Assembly: GCA_013298525.1 (NCBI GenBank) | Contig: JAAFHW010000012.1 | Location: forward strand, 1-46,665 | Length of the DNA stretch: 46,665 nt | Reading direction: 5' to 3' | Source: Flavobacteriia bacterium | GTDB lineage: Bacteria; Bacteroidota; Bacteroidia; Flavobacteriales; Flavobacteriaceae | Shown here: positions 7,232-14,371 of the stretch, one piece after another | Numbering within the stretch: the first letter of the stretch is position 1 | Layout of the letters: every line of letters begins with the position of its first letter | Notes under the pieces: model-generated | The model's input: the letters and a program-made list of their open reading frames with translations, nothing else | Told to the model about the DNA's origin: nothing | Database searches by the model: none | Made by a program: the position numbers and the translations under genes

Positions 7232-7259
7232 AAAAAAAGAGCGACCAACGGAAGCTCCT
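7232..7259 (-). terminator. Terminator after the acyl-CoA dehydrogenase gene
   Basis: On the minus strand AGGAGC (7259-7254) pairs with GCTCTT (7242-7237) with one G-U pair and a small inner CC/GG stem, followed by T7. It lies about 80 nt past the stop of the upstream gene. Confidence 0.6.
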
Positions 7260-7338
7260 TTATTTATATATAGAAAAACACAATTTTATTAAAACGATAA
7301 TAGTGTATAGCTGGATTAGCTTCTATACTTAACAATAA

Positions 7339-8511
7339 CTATTTCTTTTCTGCTGGTTTATAATTTTGGTTATCAATAATCATTTTGGACAAAATTTCTT
7401 TCAAAATTTCAGATGTTCCTCCACCTATTGGTCCAAGGCGACTGTCTCTTAACAATCTTGCCATTGGATATTCTTCCATATAACCATAACCACCTAACAT
7501 TTGAAGACAACTGTAAATGGTTTCGTCGGCAACTTTGGTTGATTTAAGTTTTGCCATAGTAGCTTCTTTTACTACGTATTCACCTTGATTTAATCTTGCT
7601 ACTGCAGCATAATTGAAAATTTTGCAATGTTCAACATCTGTTGCATGCTCTACCATAGTGTGACGTAATGCTTGAAATTTATTGATTTTTGTTCCAAAAG
7701 CCTCACGCTCGGACATGTATTTTATGGTGTAATCAATTGCGTATTCTGCTCTTGCGTGTGCATTGATTGCCATAATTAATCGTTCTAGCGCAAAGTGCTC
7801 CATAATATAAGGAAAGCCTTTACCTTCTAATCCCATTAAATTTTCGGCTGGAATTTCGACATTATCGAATGCTATTTCGGCAGTATCGGAAGCTCTCCAT
7901 CCTAATTTATCAAGTTTTGAAGCAGAAATTCCGTTTAGATTAGTGTCAACCAAAAATATGCTTATTCCTTTATTTCCTAATTCTGGGCTTGTTTTGGCTG
8001 CAACTACATAATAATCTGCATAAACTCCGTTAGTAATAAAGGTTTTTGAACCATTAATTACATACTTATCACCTTTTTTGATAGCTGTTGTTCTCATTCC
8101 GGCAACATCGCTGCCACCAAAAGGTTCTGTGATACATAATGCACCTATTTTTTCACCTGAAATACTTGGAGCTAAATAGTCCTGTTTGATTCGCTCGTCT
8201 CCTTCTGCGTTTAAATGCGTCATAGCTAAATATGCATGTGCCCACATAGCAGCTGCAAAACCTGAAGATTTTATTTTTTGAAGTTCTTCTAGAAAAATTA
8301 CGGTATAGAATAAATCTAAGTTTAAACCTCCGTATGCTTCTGGATAATTGATTCCGAAGAAACCCATTTCACCGAATTTTTTCCAGATAAAGCGTTCTAT
8401 CGTTCCTGTTTTTTCCCATTTTTCAATATGAGGTACTACTTCTTTTTGCAAAAAATCTTGCAAACTCTTCCTAAATAGTTCGTGTTCTTCTGTGAAATAT
8501 GTTGAATTCAT
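7339..8511 (-). CDS. Acyl-CoA dehydrogenase family protein
   Basis: FAD-dependent acyl-CoA dehydrogenase, about 390 residues. It has the helical N-terminal domain, the middle beta domain with ALCITEPFGGSDVAGMRTTA and INGSKTFITNGVYADYYVV, and the C-terminal domain ending RLLRDSRLGPIGGGTSEI. The Glu of the usual YEGT motif is replaced (IGGGTSEI). Instead a Glu is present in ALERLIMA (about residue 243), the helix-G position used as base in long-chain and isovaleryl-CoA dehydrogenases. This hints at a branched or longer acyl substrate. I prefer the ATG at 8511 (MNSTYFTEEH) over one four codons upstream because family members begin this way. It is followed by a terminator. Confidence 0.9.
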   Translation of the reverse strand: MNSTYFTEEHELFRKSLQDFLQKEVVPHIEKWEKTGTIERFIWKKFGEMGFFGINYPEAYGGLNLDLFYTVIFLEELQKIKSSGFAAAMWAHAYLAMTHLNAEGDERIKQDYLAPSISGEKIGALCITEPFGGSDVAGMRTTAIKKGDKYVINGSKTFITNGVYADYYVVAAKTSPELGNKGISIFLVDTNLNGISASKLDKLGWRASDTAEIAFDNVEIPAENLMGLEGKGFPYIMEHFALERLIMAINAHARAEYAIDYTIKYMSEREAFGTKINKFQALRHTMVEHATDVEHCKIFNYAAVARLNQGEYVVKEATMAKLKSTKVADETIYSCLQMLGGYGYMEEYPMARLLRDSRLGPIGGGTSEILKEILSKMIIDNQNYKPAEKK

Positions 8512-8546
8512 ATTGATAAGCAATTTTAAAAAAATGTTGATTTATT

Positions 8547-9443
8547 TTAGAATTCCAAATATAAGGCAATTATTTTTATTTTATCAACAGGAAAAGCTTT
8601 AATATTTGTTAAATCCTCAATTTTTAAATCGCCATTCATACTTCTGTAAGTTACAATATTTTTAGAGATTGGGTATTTGAAGTATGGAAACTGACCTAAT
8701 TCCTTGATTGAAGCATTATTAATATTGATTTTCTTGGGTTTTGGATTGACAACTTTGAAACTTTGATTGAGTTTTTCAATAACTTCTGGAGACAATCCCC
8801 AAACATCATTCATTTGTTCCATAGAAACAAACTGGCCAAACACTTCTTTTTGTTTTAAAATTCTGTCTGAAATGGCTTCACCAATTCCATAAACTTTCAT
8901 TAAATCTTCTTTAGTTGCTGCGTTGATATCGAGAACGACTATCTTTTTTTCTTTCTTTTCGTATTGGCCTTTAGAATAGTCTACCCAACCGTTACTTCCA
9001 TTTTGATTGGAATTCTTTTTGTTAACCCAATCTGGAAATTTGAAATATGGTGAAATTGCATTTAGAAGTGAATCGGAAATCCCTGTAACTTTTTGAAATT
9101 CTTCAGGTGAGTTAGCAAACTTACCTTGTTTCCTGAAAGCTAATAAACGATCTATTTGCTCAACAGACATTCCTAATTTGTGTCCTTTAAAATCAGTTAT
9201 GAAGTTTGGATTAAACGGATAGATTTTATAAGTTGTTTGTGGCTTTTCAGACTTTAAAGAATCAATATTACTTTGTAAAGAAAGCCAATTCTGTTTTTCT
9301 GGAGTGTTTTTATCAACATTTGAAAAATCTAAAAAATAACTCCCTAATTGCAATCCTATGATTATAAAGAATAGCAATAGAATTCCTTTTCGTTGGTCTT
9401 TCGAAAAATGAAATAATGATTTTATGTAATTGTTGTTTTCCAA
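8547..9443 (-). CDS. Membrane-anchored helix-hairpin-helix (ComEA-like) protein
   Basis: A 298-residue protein with an N-terminal membrane segment (about residues 19-37, GILLLFFIIIGLQLGSYF). It is followed by several helix-hairpin-helix DNA-binding units: around VEQIDRLLAFRKQGKFANSP, the clearest one VLDINAATKEDLMKVYGIGE with AISDRILKQK, and ININNASIKELGQFPYFKY near the end. ComEA-type proteins bind DNA outside the cytoplasmic membrane during uptake. This one is longer than ComEA and its role is not established. It starts 3 bp after the PspC-like gene and is probably in one transcript with the two upstream genes. Confidence 0.85.
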   Translation of the reverse strand: MENNNYIKSLFHFSKDQRKGILLLFFIIIGLQLGSYFLDFSNVDKNTPEKQNWLSLQSNIDSLKSEKPQTTYKIYPFNPNFITDFKGHKLGMSVEQIDRLLAFRKQGKFANSPEEFQKVTGISDSLLNAISPYFKFPDWVNKKNSNQNGSNGWVDYSKGQYEKKEKKIVVLDINAATKEDLMKVYGIGEAISDRILKQKEVFGQFVSMEQMNDVWGLSPEVIEKLNQSFKVVNPKPKKININNASIKELGQFPYFKYPISKNIVTYRSMNGDLKIEDLTNIKAFPVDKIKIIALYLEF

Positions 9444-9446
9444 AAT

Positions 9447-9668
9447 TTATAAATCAAAAACTGACGTTCGTTTTGCTCTAACTAAATCTTTCAGTTTAAT
9501 CCAAAATGCTAATGTTAGATAAAATCCGAAACCTAAACCAACAGTTACAAAAGAAATGTATATAAAAAACAAACGCACATTGGTAGCTCTCATTCCAAGT
9601 TTATCAGCTAAACGAGAAGAAACGTGAAATCCGTGTTTTTCAAAAAAATAGCGTATGTTGGTTATCAT
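9447..9668 (-). CDS. PspC domain-like small membrane protein
   Basis: A 73-residue protein. Residues about 10-32 (KHGFHVSSRLADKLGMRATN) resemble the start of a PspC domain, followed by RLFFIYISFVTVGLGFGFYL, a membrane-spanning segment, and a basic tail. PspC proteins act in envelope stress, but many short Bacteroidota members are uncharacterised. It is tightly packed between its neighbours (1-bp and 3-bp gaps), indicating one operon. Confidence 0.75.
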   Translation of the reverse strand: MITNIRYFFEKHGFHVSSRLADKLGMRATNVRLFFIYISFVTVGLGFGFYLTLAFWIKLKDLVRAKRTSVFDL

Positions 9669-9669
9669 C

Positions 9670-10938
9670 TTAATTCTTTAATAGTTCTAAACCTATGGAA
9701 CATTGCAAACACTTTTTATGATTACAATATTCATTTTTCAATTGCAAAAGAGATTGCGTTTGAAATGCATTTGTTGATTTAATTCCAAAAGTAGTAAACT
9801 TTTCAATAATTGTATTTTTCTCTGGTAGAATATTTGACAGCAAATCAATTAAAAATTCAGAATTGTCTTTTCCTTGACTGTTTGCAAATGCAAATTGAAT
9901 TGGGATAATTGTATTTGTAATCAATAAATCTATAAAAGATTTAGATAATGCTTTTTCCTTTTTGGAACTTGGTTTATCAAAATTATAATGCGTTTTCCAA
10001 TAATCGCTTACAGAAATATTGAAAATTTTATAAATCTCTTGAATTGTTTTTGCTTCAATTATCTTAGAAAATAAATTTCTTTGTTGATGATAAAGCATCG
10101 CTAATTGAGCCAAACGAATGGTTGGAAAATTATCTGGCCTGTGTTTGAAAAACTGAACTGGTGCAATCACTGGTTTCTCTAATTTATATTTTAAAGCAAT
10201 ATAATCAAACCAAGACTTTAGTTCTTTTGCATAATTATCTTCTGCATTTAATGAAATCATATCGGCTTGACCGAAAAGTAAGGCTTCCAAATATTTTACT
10301 TCTAAAGCTTCTTTTCTAATGATAGGAAACGTGATTGACTTTGCTACTTTAAAAAACATTTCTCCATTGGTATTCAAACCAAAATTCTTAGCCAACATAC
10401 AAAACAAAACTGCTTCCCAATCGTTTTCAGTTTCTTGTAACAATTGTTGAATTGGGCTAGATTTTCTTTCTAATCTTTCAAAAAACAATCGTTCTTGCCA
10501 GTTGGAGAAAACAAAACTTGGAACTTTCTCAATTTGATTTTCGCAATAAATCCATGATTTTTGAGCAGTGAGTTCGTGATATTTATTTAATTCTTCTTTG
10601 GAGACATATTTTTTTAGTTCCAAAACAGGAATTTCTGAATTGTCTTTTCTGAATATTGGCGTGTCATTTTCCCAAACAACGTGTAGAATGACATTATTAT
10701 AATTATCATCTTTTTCGTGATGATGCACATACCAATCGGAGGATTTTAAATGAATTTCAATATTTCCAGCCCATTTTTGATTATCAATTACTACTTGAGC
10801 ATTGAAAAAATCAGGTCCTGCTTGTTGAATGTATTGTCCGAAGTTTATTATGGTGATAACTTCTTCGTTTGTGGTTTTTAAATTGGTAAAGTCCAATTTC
10901 TTGTACAACCAAATGTAGTGTAGAAAATCTTCTTTCAT
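9670..10938 (-). CDS. DUF2851 family protein
   Basis: A 422-residue protein of a family common in Bacteroidota and of unknown function. Recognisable features are the N-terminal MKEDFLHYIWLYKKLDF, the motif GPDFFNAQVVIDNQKWAGNI, the His-rich DWYVHHHEKDDNYNNVILHV and a C-terminal Cys cluster CNHKKCLQC (near residue 405). The conserved His and acidic residues would suit a metal site or nuclease, but this is speculation. It is the first gene of the set with the PspC-like and helix-hairpin-helix proteins. Confidence 0.85.
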   Translation of the reverse strand: MKEDFLHYIWLYKKLDFTNLKTTNEEVITIINFGQYIQQAGPDFFNAQVVIDNQKWAGNIEIHLKSSDWYVHHHEKDDNYNNVILHVVWENDTPIFRKDNSEIPVLELKKYVSKEELNKYHELTAQKSWIYCENQIEKVPSFVFSNWQERLFFERLERKSSPIQQLLQETENDWEAVLFCMLAKNFGLNTNGEMFFKVAKSITFPIIRKEALEVKYLEALLFGQADMISLNAEDNYAKELKSWFDYIALKYKLEKPVIAPVQFFKHRPDNFPTIRLAQLAMLYHQQRNLFSKIIEAKTIQEIYKIFNISVSDYWKTHYNFDKPSSKKEKALSKSFIDLLITNTIIPIQFAFANSQGKDNSEFLIDLLSNILPEKNTIIEKFTTFGIKSTNAFQTQSLLQLKNEYCNHKKCLQCSIGLELLKN

Positions 10939-11023
10939 AAATAGTATCTGTATGGCTTTGAAGGCACTAAAGTACTTTTTTGAATTGAATTACACAAATT
11001 TCGGAAAATTAAATTTGTAAACA

Positions 11024-11031
11024 TATATTTG
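11024..11031 (+). promoter_or_regulatory. -7 promoter element of the PNGase F-like gene
   Basis: TATATTTG matches TAnnTTTG and lies 18 bp before the ATG at 11050. The upstream box is poor (TTTC about 21 bp away). The predicted 5' leader is about 13 nt. Confidence 0.5.
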
Positions 11032-11049
11032 TAAAACAAACAACACATC

Positions 11050-12699
11050 ATGAAACCACTTTTTATATTTACCATTTTATTATTTTTCTCATTTTCATTT
11101 GGTCAAACGAATTATAAAATAACTTACACTAGAACTTCTAATGGAACTTTGGTTGAAAATCAAGATCCAATTTTGGTTTTTTCAAATGAAAGCACTTCTT
11201 TAATCTCCTCAGAATCGATTCAAAATAGTAAAGCTACTTTTCCTTTTGAGCAAACTATAATTACTGGAATGAATTATTTTCAATTAGCACAATTGAATAG
11301 TTCAAAATTAATTTCTACAAAAGACAGTACTTCTATTGGTAAACAAACCTTTGAATTACTTGGCGATACTAAAAAAATATTAGGATATACTTGTAAAAAA
11401 GCGAAAACCATTATTAACTCAAATACTATTGAAATTTGGTATACCAATGATTTAAAAGTAAAAGGTGCGCCTTCGTTACTTGGTCAAAATTTGGGCTTGG
11501 TTTTGGAAACTGTTCGTAATGGAAACTTTATTGTTTCTGCCACTAAAGTTGAAAAAGTGAAACAATTTCCATCTTTGAAAGTTGATGAAACTAAGACTAT
11601 AGATTTATTAACTTACAGAGATTTAGTTTGGAAAAGTAGGTTTACGACGATTTCAATTTTTAAAGATGAAATCATTAATTTTTCGGATGCTTCTAAATCA
11701 AATGATAGTATTTTGAGATTTGCTAATGGAACTATTATTTTACGAAAAGTAAAAATCCCAACTATTGCTAGAGGAAGTCAGGTTTTTGTTGATGTAACAG
11801 AGCAATCTAATGGCGATGCTTATGACAGAACCGGTTCTGTGTTTATGATTCCTATGGATAAAAAAGTTTCCTTTTTGGATGGATTGAAAAATGGCGCTAA
11901 AACATTACCAGTCTATGAAAATGGAAATGGAAAACAATATCAAGGCGTTGTTTCTACTGATGATTATTCATCATTGATTGAATTGATGCGCTTTTTTACA
12001 CCATTTGGAATTAAACAATATAATTCGCTACAATTAAAAGATAAAATTTGGGAAGAAAAAGTAAGTTACCGTCAGGATATTTCTGAATTGACTGCGGCTT
12101 TAAATAATAAAGAAGTCTATATTGGAACTTTTATCGGAAATTATGATAAAGGTGGCCACAAAGTAAGTGTTAATTTGACTATTCATCCAGAGGATAATGG
12201 CGTTAGTAAAGCTTCTAATGTAGTATCGATTTTCAATACTACCAATGTTATGGAAATGGCTGGGCAAGAATATGGAACGATGTTTAATGCTGATAAAGGT
12301 TTGGTTGTGAACTTTAAATTGGATAAAGATTTAAAAAATGTAAGACTTAGATATATCACAACAGGTCATGGTGGATGGGAAAACGGTGATGAATTTGTGC
12401 CAAAGAAAAATACCATACTATTGAATGAAAAGGAAGTTTTTCATTTTACTCCTTGGCGAGAAGATTGTGGTTCTTATCGTTTATACAATCCGGCTTCTGG
12501 AAATTTTCCTAACGGATTATCTTCTTCTGACTATAGTCGTTCAAATTGGTGTCCGGGAATGGTTACCAATCCAGTTTATATTGATTTGGGTGATTTGAAA
12601 GCTGGGAATCATACTTTGCAAGTTAAAATTCCGCAAGGTGCGAATGAAGGAAGTAGTTTTAGCGCTTGGAACGTTAGTGGTGTTTTAATTGGAGAATAA
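11050..12699 (+). CDS. Secreted PNGase F-like peptide-N-glycosidase with N-terminal GLPGLI-like domain
   Basis: PNGase F cleaves the bond between Asn and the first GlcNAc of N-glycans. Residues 1-18 are a signal peptide (ending SFSFG). Residues about 235-549 carry PNGase F core features: RGSQVFVDVTEQSNGDAYDR, TTGHGGWENGDEFVPKKN (about 438-454, with an acidic pair expected at the active site), FTPWREDCGSYRLYNPASGN and SSDYSRSNWCPGMVTNPVY. Residues about 20-175 are extra. They contain KKILGYTCKKA and EIWYTNDLKVKGAPSLLGQN, resembling the GLPGLI family of exported Bacteroidota proteins. Longer PNGase F-II enzymes also have an added N-terminal domain, and this may be its equivalent. At 549 residues it is much longer than classical PNGase F (mature about 314). 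It is a single gene converging on the cystathionine synthase gene. Confidence 0.88.
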   Translation: MKPLFIFTILLFFSFSFGQTNYKITYTRTSNGTLVENQDPILVFSNESTSLISSESIQNSKATFPFEQTIITGMNYFQLAQLNSSKLISTKDSTSIGKQTFELLGDTKKILGYTCKKAKTIINSNTIEIWYTNDLKVKGAPSLLGQNLGLVLETVRNGNFIVSATKVEKVKQFPSLKVDETKTIDLLTYRDLVWKSRFTTISIFKDEIINFSDASKSNDSILRFANGTIILRKVKIPTIARGSQVFVDVTEQSNGDAYDRTGSVFMIPMDKKVSFLDGLKNGAKTLPVYENGNGKQYQGVVSTDDYSSLIELMRFFTPFGIKQYNSLQLKDKIWEEKVSYRQDISELTAALNNKEVYIGTFIGNYDKGGHKVSVNLTIHPEDNGVSKASNVVSIFNTTNVMEMAGQEYGTMFNADKGLVVNFKLDKDLKNVRLRYITTGHGGWENGDEFVPKKNTILLNEKEVFHFTPWREDCGSYRLYNPASGNFPNGLSSSDYSRSNWCPGMVTNPVYIDLGDLKAGNHTLQVKIPQGANEGSSFSAWNVSGVLIGE

Positions 12700-12728
12700 A
12701 AAAACCTACAACTTTCATTGTAGGTTTG
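12700..12728. terminator. Bidirectional terminator
   Basis: A perfect 10-bp stem (12702-12711 with 12718-12727) with A and T tracts on either side lies between the convergent PNGase F-like and cystathionine synthase genes, immediately after the first stop codon. Confidence 0.85.
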
Positions 12729-12736
12729 ATTAATTA

Positions 12737-14098
12737 CTATTTTATAGAACCAATGATATCATATTTTGTAATGATATGATGTTTTCCATTTCCTAAATCT
12801 ACTAGAACAGCTTGATTGTCTTTTGTAAAAAGTTTGGAAACTTCTTCAATTGGAGTTCCTAGTTTAACAATTGGATAAGGTTTTCCCATAACTTCTTTGA
12901 TGGGTTTATCGGCAACATTTTTATCTGAAACGTAGCTTTGAAACAAATCTGATTCATCTACTGAACCAACGAATCCATTAATGTCTATTACAGGAATTTG
13001 AGAAATTTTAAATTTTCTCATTCTTTCAATAGCATGAGAAACTAACTCTTCTGTACGAACAATAATTAAAGATTTATCAATGTGGTCTTTAATAACGTCT
13101 TCGGCTTTTGTAATTTCTTCGTCTAAGAAACCACGTTCACGCATCCAATCGTCGTTGAACATTTTACCAACATATCTACTTCCTGAATCGTGAAACAAAA
13201 CAACTACAACATCTTCTGGTTTGAAATGTTCTTTTAGTTGATGTAATCCTTTTACACAAGAGCCTGCTGAGTTTCCAACAAAAATTCCTTCTTCAAGAGC
13301 GATTTTTCTTGTATAAACAGCTGCATCTTTATCAGTAACCTTTGTAAACCCATCGATTAATGAGAAATCTACGTTTTTTGGAAGAATATCTTCACCAATT
13401 CCTTCTGTTATGTAGGAATAGATTTCATTTTCGTCAAATATTCCAGTTTCGTGGTATTTTTTGAAAACTGAACCATAAGTATCGATTCCCCAGATTTTGA
13501 TATTTGGGTTTTTCTCTTTTAAATATTTTCCAATTCCTGAAATTGTTCCTCCTGTTCCAACACCAACTACGAAATGGGTAATTTTGCCGTCAGTTTGTTC
13601 CCAAATTTCTGGACCTGTTTGTTCGTAATGAGCTTGTGCATTCGATGGATTATCGTATTGGTTTACGTACCAAGAATTTGGAATTTCAGTTCCTAATCTT
13701 TTAGATACAGAATAATAAGAACGTTCATCGGTTGGTTCAACATCGGTTGGACAAACGATAACTTTTGCTCCAACAGCACGAAGAATATCCATTTTTTCTT
13801 TGGATTGCTTATCGGTGATTACAAAAATACATTTGTATCCTTTTACAATTGCTGCAAGAGCTAATCCCATTCCAGTATTTCCAGAAGTTCCTTCGATTAT
13901 AGTTCCACCTGGTTTTAATCTTCCGTCGGCTTCGGCATCTTCAATCATTTTTAGAGCCATTCTATCTTTTGTAGAATTTCCTGGATTGAAAGTTTCAACT
14001 TTAGCAAGTACTAAGGCGTCAATACCTTCAACTACTTTGTTTAGTTTTACTAAAGGCGTATTACCAATAGTTCCTAATATATTTTCTGAATAATTCAT
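12737..14098 (-). CDS. Pyridoxal-phosphate cystathionine beta-synthase-type enzyme with CBS domains
   Basis: A 453-residue enzyme of the CysK/CBS fold II family that should join homocysteine and serine (or an activated serine) with PLP. Residues about 1-320 are catalytic. GNTPLVKLNK is near the start, the PLP Lys is about K44 in NPGNSTKDRMA, and the phosphate-cup and substrate loops are EGTSGNTGMGLALA and VGVGTGGTISGIGKYLKE. Residues about 335-453 form a pair of CBS domains (SHAIERMRKFKISQIPVID and later GKPYPIVKLGTPIEEVSKLF). The N-terminal heme domain of animal enzymes is absent, as in other bacterial forms. The mRNA leader contains a structured element whose last helix includes the start codon. 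Confidence 0.9.
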   Translation of the reverse strand: MNYSENILGTIGNTPLVKLNKVVEGIDALVLAKVETFNPGNSTKDRMALKMIEDAEADGRLKPGGTIIEGTSGNTGMGLALAAIVKGYKCIFVITDKQSKEKMDILRAVGAKVIVCPTDVEPTDERSYYSVSKRLGTEIPNSWYVNQYDNPSNAQAHYEQTGPEIWEQTDGKITHFVVGVGTGGTISGIGKYLKEKNPNIKIWGIDTYGSVFKKYHETGIFDENEIYSYITEGIGEDILPKNVDFSLIDGFTKVTDKDAAVYTRKIALEEGIFVGNSAGSCVKGLHQLKEHFKPEDVVVVLFHDSGSRYVGKMFNDDWMRERGFLDEEITKAEDVIKDHIDKSLIIVRTEELVSHAIERMRKFKISQIPVIDINGFVGSVDESDLFQSYVSDKNVADKPIKEVMGKPYPIVKLGTPIEEVSKLFTKDNQAVLVDLGNGKHHIITKYDIIGSIK

Positions 14099-14188
14099 AT
14101 GTTTAAATTCTATTTTTTAGTGGTAACATATGGTATCGCTTTTTTTATCATTGGTGTTTGCTTACGCAAACTTGTTTTTAATAGCGAT
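14096..14188 (-). promoter_or_regulatory. Structured leader element, copy B, overlapping the CBS start codon
   Basis: Second copy of the element at 7135-7224. On the mRNA strand P1 is ATCGCT (14188-14183) with AGCGAT (14140-14135). P2 is GTTTGC (14171-14166) with GCAAAC (14161-14156) and loop GTAA. P3 consists of two CATATG palindromes (14132-14127 and 14101-14096). Against copy A the closing pair of P1 changes from C-G to T-A, and both P3 strands shorten together from CATATATG to CATATG. The AUG of the cystathionine synthase mRNA is the last three bases of P3, so folding would hide it. A good promoter lies just upstream, which makes this the 5' UTR. I do not recognise it as any known riboswitch. 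Confidence 0.65.
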
Positions 14189-14211
14189 TTCATAATTTAA
14201 ATTTGATGCAA

Positions 14212-14242
14212 CAAAGATATTGATAATAAAATCGTTTTACAA
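14212..14242 (-). promoter_or_regulatory. Promoter of the cystathionine synthase gene
   Basis: TTG (14242-14240), a 20-bp spacer and TATCTTTG (14219-14212) on the minus strand match the Bacteroidota consensus. The predicted start is near 14205, giving a leader of about 105 nt that contains the whole structured element. Confidence 0.65.
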
Positions 14243-14371
14243 CACCCTGATTTTAGAGAAAATGGAATACATTTCTTTTGTTACCTTCGAGTGCCTCAGG
14301 CAACAAAAAAATATGTTGAAACAAAATATATGGTTTCATAAAATTCGCAAGCGATTCGTTTCTAAATAAAA
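14243..14371. other. Non-coding spacer with an 8-bp hairpin
   Basis: The part of the gap between the barrel protein gene and the cystathionine synthase promoter holds no open frame of note. TTGTTACC (14278-14285) can pair with GGCAACAA (14299-14306) with one G-U pair. Neither strand has a proper T tract after the stem, so it is not an obvious terminator. Confidence 0.4.

Noticed and set aside
14096..14188. Known SAM-type riboswitch in the cystathionine synthase leader
   Set aside because: The helices, loops and conserved bases do not match the SAM riboswitch classes I know, and a second copy lies at an unrelated place.
14278..14306. Hairpin as terminator for the porin-like gene
   Set aside because: No T tract follows the stem on either strand.
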